From Aestuariibacter sp. A3R04 (lineage in GTDB: Bacteria > Pseudomonadota > Gammaproteobacteria > Enterobacterales > Alteromonadaceae): DNA of 64,000 nucleotides. Location of the stretch: the NCBI RefSeq assembly GCF_018860805.1, contig NZ_JAHKQR010000001.1, positions 655,158 through 719,157 of the forward strand, written 5' to 3'. Under the pieces are notes generated by a model that did not search any database, was not told the origin of the DNA, and saw only the letters and a program-made list of their open reading frames with translations. The position numbers were made by a program, and so were the translations under genes. Each line of letters opens with the position of its first letter. Within the stretch, counting starts at the first letter, position 1. Positions 52,551-61,203 of this stretch are shown here, piece by piece.

Positions 52551-53486
52551 ATGAGTCAACCTCAAAAAGGGGTATGTGCGGAGCCTAATTTACACGCGCA
52601 ATACCTGTTGCTCAATGTAGTCGATGACGATGCGGATACTGTACGCGGTAAACTCGCTCGTGTACTGGATATCTTTGAGCATTACGAAAACGAACATTAT
52701 GAAGCGATGCTTACCGGCATGGTCGCCATAGGGTCTGCTTTTTGGCCAGAGCTCTATCCGGGATTATTGCCATCTGAACTAGCGCCTTTTCCCGATATGC
52801 AATGCGAAGACCGAACCGCGCCGTCAACGCCCTGTGATTTATTTATACAGATCCGCGCAGACAGGTTGGATATTTGTCATGCCGTTGGTATGGAAGTAAT
52901 GGAACTATTGCGTTTACATGTTGAGCTGGTGGAGGAAGTCAGAGGATTCAGATTTCTTGATGGGCGTGATTTAAATGGTTATGTGTATGCCGCGGATAAT
53001 CCGCGGGGCATGTTACGCCGAAAAGTTGCGGTTATTGAAGAAGACGAAAGTGAGTTTGTGGGCGGCAGTTATGTGCATGTTCAGCGTTTTCGTCATGATT
53101 TGCGCCGCTGGGAAAGTTTGTCGGTGCGGCAGCAAGAACAGATTATGGGCAAAACGAGAGAGCACAACCTCAATAGCTCGGAACAGAATCCGATGTCACA
53201 TTGCATTCGTGCCAACACTATTGCAGGTGACAGTGATTTGCCCGGGTTAATAAAGCAAGGCATGCCCTACGGAGATCTCACCAAACAGGGGTTGTTCTTT
53301 GTGAGTTGTTCCGCCAGCGCCAGACCATTTAAAGCCATGCTGTACAGCCAGGTCTTTGGCACGGGGGAAGGGGATTACGACCGTTGGCTTGATTACACCA
53401 GCGCTGAAACCGGCTGCGCGTTTTTTGCCCCGTCCCTGCATTTCATTCGGGCTCAGGCTAAGCGCAGTGAGGCAACTAACGATTGA
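52551..53486 (+). CDS. Dyp-type peroxidase family protein with altered distal haem motif
   Basis: A 311-residue cytoplasmic protein of the Dyp/YfeX family. FIQIRADRLDICHAVGMEVM, VRGFRFLDGRDL and the MSHCIRANTIAGD segment with proximal haem ligand H217 are family features; SASARPFKAML near residue 265 carries the conserved Arg-containing loop. The distal GxxDG motif (usually GFxDGTxNP) reads GYVYAADNP here, so the catalytic Asp at position 146 is Tyr and the last Gly is Ala. It may still bind haem, but classical peroxide cleavage is doubtful. The ggt gene is 68 bases upstream, and its 3' end overlaps the cyclase gene by 11 bases, tail to tail. Confidence 0.85.
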   Translation: MSQPQKGVCAEPNLHAQYLLLNVVDDDADTVRGKLARVLDIFEHYENEHYEAMLTGMVAIGSAFWPELYPGLLPSELAPFPDMQCEDRTAPSTPCDLFIQIRADRLDICHAVGMEVMELLRLHVELVEEVRGFRFLDGRDLNGYVYAADNPRGMLRRKVAVIEEDESEFVGGSYVHVQRFRHDLRRWESLSVRQQEQIMGKTREHNLNSSEQNPMSHCIRANTIAGDSDLPGLIKQGMPYGDLTKQGLFFVSCSASARPFKAMLYSQVFGTGEGDYDRWLDYTSAETGCAFFAPSLHFIRAQAKRSEATND

Positions 53487-54564
53487 TATTGAGGGCACCG
53501 TCCCAGTCTTTTTCCAATTTTGTGCCCCGGTACTGCAGGCAAACGTCAATATGGTGTTTCGGCAGCATGTCGTTCGGGCTGATTTCCTGTGCTTTCATGA
53601 AGTGTGCCAGAGCTTCATCCCATTCTTGTCGTATCCGACAAGCCAGACCTGCTGCGATTTGTGTCTGCACAGCCAAACGTTCACGCTGCTCCTGCTCACT
53701 TAAGTGCTCAAGCACTTCGTAAACTTCTATGGCCTTACGGCGCCCTTTCACTCTTACCCAGTCGAGCAGCCGGGTTTTAATAGGGTAATCTGCACCAACG
53801 GTTTCCAGCAGTTGGGCGCTGACAATAATATCTGCATTGTATTTTGGGGTGAGGGATTCAAGGCGGTAAGCGATATTTACGGAATCGCCAATGACTGTCG
53901 TGTCCATGCGATCGTCCGACCCAACTGTACCAATGATCACTGGGCCATAGTGAATACCAATTCCCATGTTAATTGGCACATATTCACAATTGTCCCGGTG
54001 TGAATTGTACATTTCCAAGGCTTTTCTTAGGTCGATAGCGGCTTTTAGCGCATCTCGGGCTTTGTCTTGATTTGAGCCGCCGGGATGGTCGAACAGCGCC
54101 ATAATGGCATCACCGATAAACTTGTCAATGAAGCCCCGGTTTTGGTGTATGGGGTCGTTCATACGCAGGAAGTACGAATTGAGAAAACGCATAAGTTCCT
54201 GCGGCTTTAGGCGTTCTGACAACCCGGTGAAGCCTCTGATGTCACAAAAAAGAATCGCTACTTCGTCTTCATCCGCATGGCCAAGCTCGAGAGTAGCGCT
54301 ACTGCCGTGTTTAGCAAAGTGTTCGACAAATTGTCTGGGGACAAATTTCTGGAAATTTTGACTGAGTTGCATCGCTTCGTTGGCTTTTTCCAGATAGCTG
54401 GCTTCTCTTTCCTGGTCTGACTCTAAAATGGGGGTGTTGCGGGGGCTTGTATGCGCGATGATGTCGAGCAATTCGTGGTTCTGCCGTCTGTTTTTAATAT
54501 ACACAACGGTGATGATACAAGCGTAAATCACCGCAACAATGGTAAAAAAAACAGATAAACTCAC
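53476..54564 (-). CDS. Membrane-anchored class III adenylate/guanylate cyclase
   Basis: A 362-residue protein with one N-terminal TM helix (SVFFTIVAVIYACIITVVYI) and a class III cyclase domain (about residues 90-260). Metal-binding Asps lie in VAILFCDIRGFTGLSERL and FIGDAIMALFDHPG; GIHYGPVIIGTVGSDDRMDTTVIGDSVNIAYRLE is typical. The C-terminal 90 residues are TPR-like helical repeats (GLACRIRQEWDEALAHFMKAQEISPNDMLPKHH). The likely product is cAMP, although cGMP cannot be excluded. It precedes hemL in the opposite order: hemL ends 14 bases upstream of its start, on the same strand. Confidence 0.88.
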   Translation of the reverse strand: MSLSVFFTIVAVIYACIITVVYIKNRRQNHELLDIIAHTSPRNTPILESDQEREASYLEKANEAMQLSQNFQKFVPRQFVEHFAKHGSSATLELGHADEDEVAILFCDIRGFTGLSERLKPQELMRFLNSYFLRMNDPIHQNRGFIDKFIGDAIMALFDHPGGSNQDKARDALKAAIDLRKALEMYNSHRDNCEYVPINMGIGIHYGPVIIGTVGSDDRMDTTVIGDSVNIAYRLESLTPKYNADIIVSAQLLETVGADYPIKTRLLDWVRVKGRRKAIEVYEVLEHLSEQEQRERLAVQTQIAAGLACRIRQEWDEALAHFMKAQEISPNDMLPKHHIDVCLQYRGTKLEKDWDGALNINR

Positions 54565-54578
54565 AATGCCCCCAACAA

Positions 54579-55865
54579 CTACTTCAGTTTGCCAAGCACA
54601 CTATCTGCGGCTGCTAGTGTTTTGTCAATGATATCTGCGCTGTGCATCTTCGAGACAAAGCCTGCTTCGTAAGAAGCGGGCGCCAAATAAACACCATGAT
54701 CCAGCATACCGTGGTAAAACACCTTGAACTGTTCTTGGTTGCAATTAATCGCTTGCTGGTAGTTTGTCACCCGCGGGATATCAGTAAAAAACAACCCAAA
54801 CATGCTGCCTGCAACATTGGTACTCATCGGGATCCCATGACCTTTGGCTATGTCCTCCATGCCCTCTGCCAGAGCCTGGGTTTGTGCAAAAATACCCTGG
54901 TACATAACGTCGTCATCAAGCTGGGCCAGAGCGGCGAGTCCGGCGGCCATGGCAACCGGGTTGCCCGACAGTGTCCCCGCCTGATAGACTGGGCCTGTAG
55001 GTGAGATGTGTTCAATAATTTCACGACGCCCGCCGAATGCACCAACCGGCATGCCACCACCGATGACTTTACCTAAACAGGTCAAATCGGGTTTAACTTG
55101 GTAATAGGCCTGTGCACCGCCTTTTGCAACCCGAAAGCCTGTCATCACTTCATCGAAAATTAACACACAGCCATAGTCGTCACAGATTTTTCGCAGGCCT
55201 TCCAGGAACCCCTCTACAGGTGGAATGCAGTTCATGTTACCGGCAACCGGCTCAACGATAATACAGGCGATATCATCGCCGTGGACGGAAAATACTTCGG
55301 CAACACTGTCGAGGTTATTATATTCAACGGTCAGTGTATGCTGGGCAACGTCGGCAGGAACGCCCGGTGAGCTGGGTACACCAAAGGTAAGTGCACCAGA
55401 GCCAGCTTTAACCAACAGGGAATCGGCATGGCCGTGATAGCAACCTTCAAACTTCACCAGTTTGTTTCTGCCGGTGAAGCCCCTTGCCAAACGAATGGCC
55501 GACATAGTGGCTTCTGTTCCGGAATTCACCATGCGTACCATTTCCATAGAAGGCACCATGGCACTGACCTTTTCAGCCATGATGATTTCCGCTTCCGTGG
55601 GGGCGCCAAAGCTCAAGCCGTTTTGCGCTGCGCTTATCACTGCTTCGCGAATCGCGTGGTTATTGTGCCCTAATACCATCGGCCCCCAAGACTGGACGTA
55701 ATCGATGTACTGGTTGCCATCAGCATCCCAAATATAGGGGCCATCGGCTTTGGTGATAAAACGAGGCGTTCCACCTACCGCTTTGAATGCTCGTACCGGA
55801 GAATTTACGCCGCCGGGAATAGTTTTTTGCGCGCGGCTAAAAAGGGCTTCAGATTTTGAAATCAT
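54579..55865 (-). CDS. hemL: Glutamate-1-semialdehyde 2,1-aminomutase
   Basis: A 428-residue PLP enzyme that makes 5-aminolevulinate, the C5-pathway precursor of haem. [26 protein letters not shown] begins it; the Schiff-base Lys lies in [19 protein letters not shown], and [27 protein letters not shown] are conserved. The start is ATG 55865, whose ATGA overlaps the pyrB stop TGA; nine earlier in-frame codons (from 55892) lie inside pyrB. Thus hemL is translationally coupled to pyrB. Length matches the usual 426. Confidence 0.96.
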   Translation of the reverse strand: MISKSEALFSRAQKTIPGGVNSPVRAFKAVGGTPRFITKADGPYIWDADGNQYIDYVQSWGPMVLGHNNHAIREAVISAAQNGLSFGAPTEAEIIMAEKVSAMVPSMEMVRMVNSGTEATMSAIRLARGFTGRNKLVKFEGCYHGHADSLLVKAGSGALTFGVPSSPGVPADVAQHTLTVEYNNLDSVAEVFSVHGDDIACIIVEPVAGNMNCIPPVEGFLEGLRKICDDYGCVLIFDEVMTGFRVAKGGAQAYYQVKPDLTCLGKVIGGGMPVGAFGGRREIIEHISPTGPVYQAGTLSGNPVAMAAGLAALAQLDDDVMYQGIFAQTQALAEGMEDIAKGHGIPMSTNVAGSMFGLFFTDIPRVTNYQQAINCNQEQFKVFYHGMLDHGVYLAPASYEAGFVSKMHSADIIDKTLAAADSVLGKLK

Positions 55866-56881
55866 AATGACTGACTCTTGTTGGTATACCACACAACTTC
55901 GCGCTCGTATTTGCTCACAAGATCATCAACACCGAGAGTGAGGGCAAATAACGCCATACGCACTAAGACCCCGTTATCCGCTTGTCGGAAAATGGCAAGA
56001 TTCGGGTTCGAGTTTAAATCGTTGTCCAGTTCATTCGCTTCCATGCGGGAATCCCGGGGAAGGGGGTGCATAATGACGGTTTTGGACTGAAAGTGGCGGG
56101 TATAAATAGACTGGTTTAAGCGGAATCGTCCGCGATATTTGTTGGCTTCTGCCTGAGAAGTAAAACGTTCTTCCTGAATTCGGGTTTGGTAGCAAATATC
56201 GGCATTCACTACTCCTTCAATCTGGTTCGTTACTGTTAACTTGTGACCGGCGTTTTCAATGGCAGATATGACATTGTCCGGCATGGCTAATTCTTTTGGT
56301 GAGATAAGGGTAAAGTGAATATTCTTGTATAAGCACAGTAACTTTGACAGAGAGTGTACGGTCCTACCGTAACGCAGATCGCCAATCATGGCGATGTGCA
56401 AGCCATCAATTTGCTTTCCGTTGTACTCTAACTCTCGCTTAATGGTAAACAGATCCAGCAATGCTTGAGTGGGGTGTTCATTTGCCCCGTCGCCGCCGTT
56501 CAGCACAGGTACGCGACTGCCTTCTGAAAACTCGGCAACAGAGCCCGCCTGGGGATGACGCATGGCGATAATATCTGAATAGCCACTGAGTACCCTGGCG
56601 GTGTCAAACAGCGATTCTCCTTTTGCCAGCGCAGAACTGCTCATACCAGTGGTTTCTCTTACTTCACCGCCAAGCAGGTTAAATGCCGTCCCAAAGCTTA
56701 CTCTGGTGCGAGTACTCGGCTCAAAGAACAGATTGCCCAGAATCGCACCGTCCAGAACTGTGGTGCGTTTTTGTCGCCTTGCGTAGGGTTCCATAGAGTG
56801 CGCCACGTGGAAGATTTTTTCGATGGCGTCGCGGTCGAATTGATTGACCGAAAGGACATGATTGCCAGTAAATTGTGACAT
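55862..56881 (-). CDS. pyrB: Aspartate carbamoyltransferase
   Basis: A 339-residue ATCase for pyrimidine synthesis: carbamoyl phosphate plus aspartate. The carbamoyl-phosphate loop is [35 protein letters not shown] and [16 protein letters not shown] follow. The length exceeds that of E. coli PyrB (311), as in several Alteromonadales where no pyrI regulatory gene is linked. It is first in a pyrB-hemL pair, with a promoter presumably in 56882-57051. Whether it is allosterically regulated is unclear. Confidence 0.95.
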   Translation of the reverse strand: MSQFTGNHVLSVNQFDRDAIEKIFHVAHSMEPYARRQKRTTVLDGAILGNLFFEPSTRTRVSFGTAFNLLGGEVRETTGMSSSALAKGESLFDTARVLSGYSDIIAMRHPQAGSVAEFSEGSRVPVLNGGDGANEHPTQALLDLFTIKRELEYNGKQIDGLHIAMIGDLRYGRTVHSLSKLLCLYKNIHFTLISPKELAMPDNVISAIENAGHKLTVTNQIEGVVNADICYQTRIQEERFTSQAEANKYRGRFRLNQSIYTRHFQSKTVIMHPLPRDSRMEANELDNDLNSNPNLAIFRQADNGVLVRMALFALTLGVDDLVSKYEREVVWYTNKSQSL

Positions 56882-57051
56882 AGTGCTCTCAAAAATGAAG
56901 TAAACCCGCTTAGTCTATCAAATTCAAACTAGGCTGTAGAACAAACTTTGTTAAGGATTGCACAACGACAAGGTGAGCTTGCGCTGTTGGCGCTTTTTTG
57001 CGTTACAATGCTGACAGGTAAGAACAACACACGCATCTTCAGCGTAGAGAC

Positions 57052-57192
57052 ATGAAAGAAAAAAAAAGCGTTCATGGTGAACGGCTGCGCAAATATGGCT
57101 GGCAGACTAATTGTCCACAGTGTCAGCGCATCCGGCTTATCCTGATTTGGGCAATAATTATGTTTGTGGTGTACTTTTATGTCTGGAATTAA
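57052..57192 (+). CDS. 46-residue CPxC membrane protein
   Basis: A small protein of 46 residues. It starts MKEKKSVHGERLRKYGWQ, then TNCPQCQRIR with a CPxC pair, followed by LILIWAIIMFVVYFYVWN, one TM helix. AGAGA lies before ATG 57052, and its end overlaps the next gene's start by 14 bases, so translation is coupled. A CPQC pair beside a TM helix suggests metal binding or a redox-type knuckle near the membrane face; I do not know a named family. Confidence 0.6.
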   Translation: MKEKKSVHGERLRKYGWQTNCPQCQRIRLILIWAIIMFVVYFYVWN

Positions 57193-57874
57193 CTCTGCCG
57201 CTCCTATCCTTGTAAGGGCAACCTCCAAGAGCAATGGAATTACAGCTTGTGTGCTAGGGGGCTCTGGGCTTTTGCTCTCTGCATTTTGGTTAAAATACAT
57301 GCCTGAGTGGTTGTTCTTAGCTGGTATTTTTCTTACCAGCGCGTCTATTGTTTCCCTGCTCATAGGTTGGTTTAAAATTCGCGAACCTCAGTACAGCATT
57401 GAGATATCACCTGAGGAAATTCGTTACCACCACCGATTGGGCAATTGGTTTCTTCACTGGGACAATATCCAACGAATAGATTGCCCTCGTGTTCAGCAGG
57501 GGCTTGAGCATGTGGAATTAGAAGCGGTGGGGATAAAAATCATAAATTATGCTGATTTTCTGCGCACTATTTCTCCGCGTCTGGCTACGCACCTGCTCAT
57601 GGAACAACGCCCACTGTTAATGCACAGCAAGGAAGAAAGTTGTGCTACCGGGGGGTGTTACAACCACACTATGTTCGACGATAAGCAGTTTTCTACGCCC
57701 GAAGGTGAAACATTTACCGGGGTTAAAGCCATGTTGGCAAACCGCATGCAAACACTGCGCGCATCGCTGGGATACGACATCTATATATCGGCTGCAGATA
57801 TTGACCGCGATCCCCCTGCCTTTGTGGTTCTACTTCGCGAATGCCAGCAGGCGAGACTGTTGTCAGTTGAATAA
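57179..57874 (+). CDS. DUF2982 family membrane protein
   Basis: A 231-residue protein. Two N-terminal hydrophobic helices (ITACVLGGSGLLLSAFWL and LFLAGIFLTSASIVSLLIGW), then a PH-like core: EPQYSIEISPEEIRYHHRLGNWFLHWDNIQRIDCP. The C-terminal part has a ATGGCYNHTMFDDKQF segment typical of DUF2982. The start is ATG 57179 (MSGINSA), 14 bases inside the previous gene; a longer reading from 57164 is possible. The family is restricted to marine gammaproteobacteria and has no known function. It ends ten bases before the convergent hybrid kinase. Confidence 0.82.
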   Translation: MSGINSAAPILVRATSKSNGITACVLGGSGLLLSAFWLKYMPEWLFLAGIFLTSASIVSLLIGWFKIREPQYSIEISPEEIRYHHRLGNWFLHWDNIQRIDCPRVQQGLEHVELEAVGIKIINYADFLRTISPRLATHLLMEQRPLLMHSKEESCATGGCYNHTMFDDKQFSTPEGETFTGVKAMLANRMQTLRASLGYDIYISAADIDRDPPAFVVLLRECQQARLLSVE

Positions 57875-57883
57875 TTCAGTGTG

Positions 57884-60800
57884 TTACGTCATGTCGTGTA
57901 TAAAGCCGTCGACTTCGGAAATAACAACATTTGCTTCAGTTAGTAGTGCAGGCAGGTGCTCAGCCACGAGAAACTTCTGATCCAACTTGAGAGCGGTTTC
58001 CAGTTCATCGGCCAGAGCCTGTAACTTGGGGACGCCTGTATAACAGCACGCACCGTGTAACTTGTGAACTTCAGCTTTCAGTCCTTCAAAATCTCTTTTT
58101 TCCCACAACTGTTTCAAAGTCGCTATTGTTTCTGGTAACAGTGCTTTGAAGTCCTGCAGCATCATCTTTGCTGTTTCAGGCTGATGATTTGTGCGCTTGA
58201 CGGCCAGTTGCCAATCCATGGACGGCAGCGCCAGGGCTGCAGGTTCGCAGCTCTGACACCAGCGCCTGATGAGATCAAGTAGCTGACCCATTTCCATGGG
58301 TTTGGGTAAATAGTCGTCCATCCCCGAAGCCAGAAGACGCTCCTGTTCTTCTTTAAAGGCATGTGCTGTAACGGCGACAATGGGGGTGCCCATGTTAAGC
58401 GCGGTTTTTCTAATGAGTCGTGAGGCTTGGAGGCCATCCATCCCTGGCATTTGTACATCCATTAGAATTAGGTCGTATTCTGTACTGTTACAATGATTTA
58501 CGGCGTCTTGGCCGCTCATCGACGTAGTGAGTGACACCGGCGAGTTACCCAGCCAGGCGTCGAGCAACTTCAAGTTCATTTCCATGTCGTCTACCGCCAG
58601 AATACGCACTGCAGGTAATGTATTTACCTTTTCGTGCAAGGGGTTTTTCTTTTTCGCCAGTTTGTGATGGAGAATGCTTTCCAGCTTGCTGATGGTAACT
58701 GGCATTCTCACCTGTTCGTGGAAGTGCTGGGTCAGGCTGGGGAGTTGATTAAACGGCTCCTGGCCTGAATACCACAAAATGCGTTTTTTAGCGGGAAACT
58801 CCACGAGTTCAGCTAAGTATGCATTGCGTTGGGAAAGACGAGAGCCGGGCAGGGTTGCGAAGAGTAAATCAGCCTGACTGGTTAACGTACGCAAAAAAGC
58901 AACAGTTTCGACACTGGTTACCTTGGCGCCCATGTGGGTCAGCATACTCACGGTTGCCCGTCGAGTGTCGGGTATAGGGTCGAAAACCACTACCCGTTTG
59001 CCGATCCACTCAGCATGAGGGCCTAAAGAAAACTTCTGACTAAGCTGATTGGTCCTTAGTGTAATATCAAATACACTTCCCAGTCCTGGCGCACTTTTTA
59101 ACTCCAGCTCGCCGCGCATTAGCCTGACGAGTTCCCGGCAGATGACCAATCCCAAGCCAGTGCCCTGATAATTTCTGTTGAGGGAATCATCGACCTGAGA
59201 AAATGCGTTGAAGAGTTTTTTCTTATCTTGGCGGCTAATACCGATGCCGGTGTCTTCAATTCTAAACGCAAGTTCATAAATACCATGCGGCAGTGATTTC
59301 CCCGTAGCCGAGAGGGTAATGTTGCCACTGGGTGTGAATTTTAGTGCGTTGCTTAGTAAGTTGTTCAGAATTTGCTTAATTCTGAAAACATCACCAATGA
59401 GCTTTTCTGGCAAAGGGGTTAAATTAAATACAAACTCCAGTTTTTTCGAATGGGCGGATTTTGACATCAGCGTCACCATGTCTTCCAACAGTTGGTTGGG
59501 AGAAAACGGCTGATTATTAATGGTGAGTTTACCGGCTTCAATTTTCGAGAAATCAAGTACATCATTGACAATGCTCAGCAGGTTGTCGGCCGCGGTATTA
59601 ATAATTCTCACCTGTTCTTGCTGTTCCACTGGCAGTGCTGCATGGGTAAGCTCTTTGCTGAAGCCGAGGATTGCGTTGAGTGGCGTGCGAATTTCGTGGC
59701 TCATGTTTGCCAAAAATTGTGATTTTACATTGCTGGCTTTAATGGCATCTTTTCGGGCGATGTCCAGCCGGGCATTCTGTTCTTCTATGAGCTCCATGTT
59801 GTTGCGCAGATCATTGGTGGCCTGATCGACTTCTGATTCAAGCTGACTGCGGCTTTTGTCCATAAGCGCAAAAGAAAACAGGCCGGCTTCGAGAAATACG
59901 CCCACTTGAAAACAGTAGGTTGTGAAGTCGTTGGATGGCAAAATTCCAATGAGACTTAACATCCCAATGGCCGCGCCGAATGCCAGCATAGTCCAGGCAA
60001 AGATAAAATAACGAGCTGGTTTGAAGTGGTTGAGGAAGGCTTCAAAACCGGCATAAATGTAGCTACATATAGCTATAAGGCCCACGCCGTAAACCAGATT
60101 GTTTTTCCAGATATGAGGCAGAATATCCAGTGCGCAGCTCATGCCGACCATAAGTTGCAGCCCCAACAGCATCGCAATAATAGGGTGAGCGTTTTGGCAA
60201 TGGATACGGGTTTCTAAAAATGTCATTGTAAACACGCCGGAACTTATACCGATCAAAACGAAAATGAGTTCCGTGTGCAAAGCAAACCATGGCTCAACGC
60301 CATTAGGGAAGAGCAGATGTACGTGGCCTCCCCAGACGAATTGCCAGAGTATAACGGCAATAATGTAGCCAACGTAGGCGAGCAGGGCGGGTTCTCGGGC
60401 GCCGAGGAAAAGTACACAATTATAGATAGCGAGTATGATCAACCCACCGTAAAAAAGCCCCCAAAGCAGACTGTCGAGTTGAGTGCTATAGCTGTGTAGT
60501 TTTTCCGGCATAACCGTTAAAGGTACGATTAGGCCGGATGAGGCACTTTCCACGCGGATGTACAGATCCAGAGGTTGATTCACCGGTAGAATGGAGCGCA
60601 GCGTGGGTGTGCGAAAGATCTGTTCTTTTTGTAGCTTTCCTTGGTGACTTTGTTGCAGTACTTGGCCGTTTTGCACCAGATACATATCTACTTTGTCGAG
60701 TTGACTAAAATTAATATTGAACACCCAGTCTTCGATATTGCTGGCGTTGCTCAGCCGGGTTACCAACCACAGCCCACGAGCCTGAAACCCAAAATTCGGA

Positions 60801-61015
60801 TTGCTGTTGCTGTACCAACGAAAATCTGGTCTCCGCTTTACCGCCTCACTAATGGTGAGCTGAATATCACTCTCGTAATAGATTTCGAAGTTGTCAGTTA
60901 AATGAGTTTCTGTGTCTTCATTAATAAGCTGCAATGTTGATTGTGCCTGCACAGGAGCAGACGAAGCCAACAATAAAGTCAGTAAAAAGAGCCAGGGCAA
61001 GAGAGCTGCGCGCAT
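57884..61015 (-). CDS. Hybrid sensor histidine kinase: 7TMR-DISM sensor, HisKA, HATPase, receiver(s), HPt
   Basis: A 1043-residue phosphorelay kinase. Signal peptide (RAALLPWLFLLTLLLAS), a periplasmic 7TMR-DISMED2-type domain (about residues 35-170), seven TM helices (about 180-385), a coiled coil, and HisKA with H440 in MSHEIRTPLNAILGFSKE. HATPase boxes: LLSNALKFTPSG, RIEDTGIGIS, QGTGLGLVI. A degenerate receiver follows (about 690-800), then a true receiver with D853 in LILMDVQMPGMDG, and an HPt with H984 in VHKLHGACCYTGVP, close to BarA's. Start ATG 61015 suits the signal peptide; the frame opens at 61126. No response regulator is adjacent. Confidence 0.9.
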   Translation of the reverse strand: MRAALLPWLFLLTLLLASSAPVQAQSTLQLINEDTETHLTDNFEIYYESDIQLTISEAVKRRPDFRWYSNSNPNFGFQARGLWLVTRLSNASNIEDWVFNINFSQLDKVDMYLVQNGQVLQQSHQGKLQKEQIFRTPTLRSILPVNQPLDLYIRVESASSGLIVPLTVMPEKLHSYSTQLDSLLWGLFYGGLIILAIYNCVLFLGAREPALLAYVGYIIAVILWQFVWGGHVHLLFPNGVEPWFALHTELIFVLIGISSGVFTMTFLETRIHCQNAHPIIAMLLGLQLMVGMSCALDILPHIWKNNLVYGVGLIAICSYIYAGFEAFLNHFKPARYFIFAWTMLAFGAAIGMLSLIGILPSNDFTTYCFQVGVFLEAGLFSFALMDKSRSQLESEVDQATNDLRNNMELIEEQNARLDIARKDAIKASNVKSQFLANMSHEIRTPLNAILGFSKELTHAALPVEQQEQVRIINTAADNLLSIVNDVLDFSKIEAGKLTINNQPFSPNQLLEDMVTLMSKSAHSKKLEFVFNLTPLPEKLIGDVFRIKQILNNLLSNALKFTPSGNITLSATGKSLPHGIYELAFRIEDTGIGISRQDKKKLFNAFSQVDDSLNRNYQGTGLGLVICRELVRLMRGELELKSAPGLGSVFDITLRTNQLSQKFSLGPHAEWIGKRVVVFDPIPDTRRATVSMLTHMGAKVTSVETVAFLRTLTSQADLLFATLPGSRLSQRNAYLAELVEFPAKKRILWYSGQEPFNQLPSLTQHFHEQVRMPVTISKLESILHHKLAKKKNPLHEKVNTLPAVRILAVDDMEMNLKLLDAWLGNSPVSLTTSMSGQDAVNHCNSTEYDLILMDVQMPGMDGLQASRLIRKTALNMGTPIVAVTAHAFKEEQERLLASGMDDYLPKPMEMGQLLDLIRRWCQSCEPAALALPSMDWQLAVKRTNHQPETAKMMLQDFKALLPETIATLKQLWEKRDFEGLKAEVHKLHGACCYTGVPKLQALADELETALKLDQKFLVAEHLPALLTEANVVISEVDGFIHDMT

Positions 61016-61203
61016 AGTATTATTTTCATTATTCCTGTTAACGGGTATTAAACCATTACCGTATCTATTTGTACAAAAGTAACCGGTAACAGGTCTCTGA
61101 TTTAACCTCTTGGAGAGGAGGAGCAAGGAGTGTATTGCGAATCGTCAGGGTTTGGCTCACAATGGCTAAAAAGCAGTTAACCACCGAATAACGAAAAGCA
61201 CGC

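Noticed and set aside
56929..57363. 144-codon minus-strand frame over the pyrB / DUF2982 gap
   Set aside because: It runs antisense to the small CPxC gene and the DUF2982 start, without a ribosome site or family signal.
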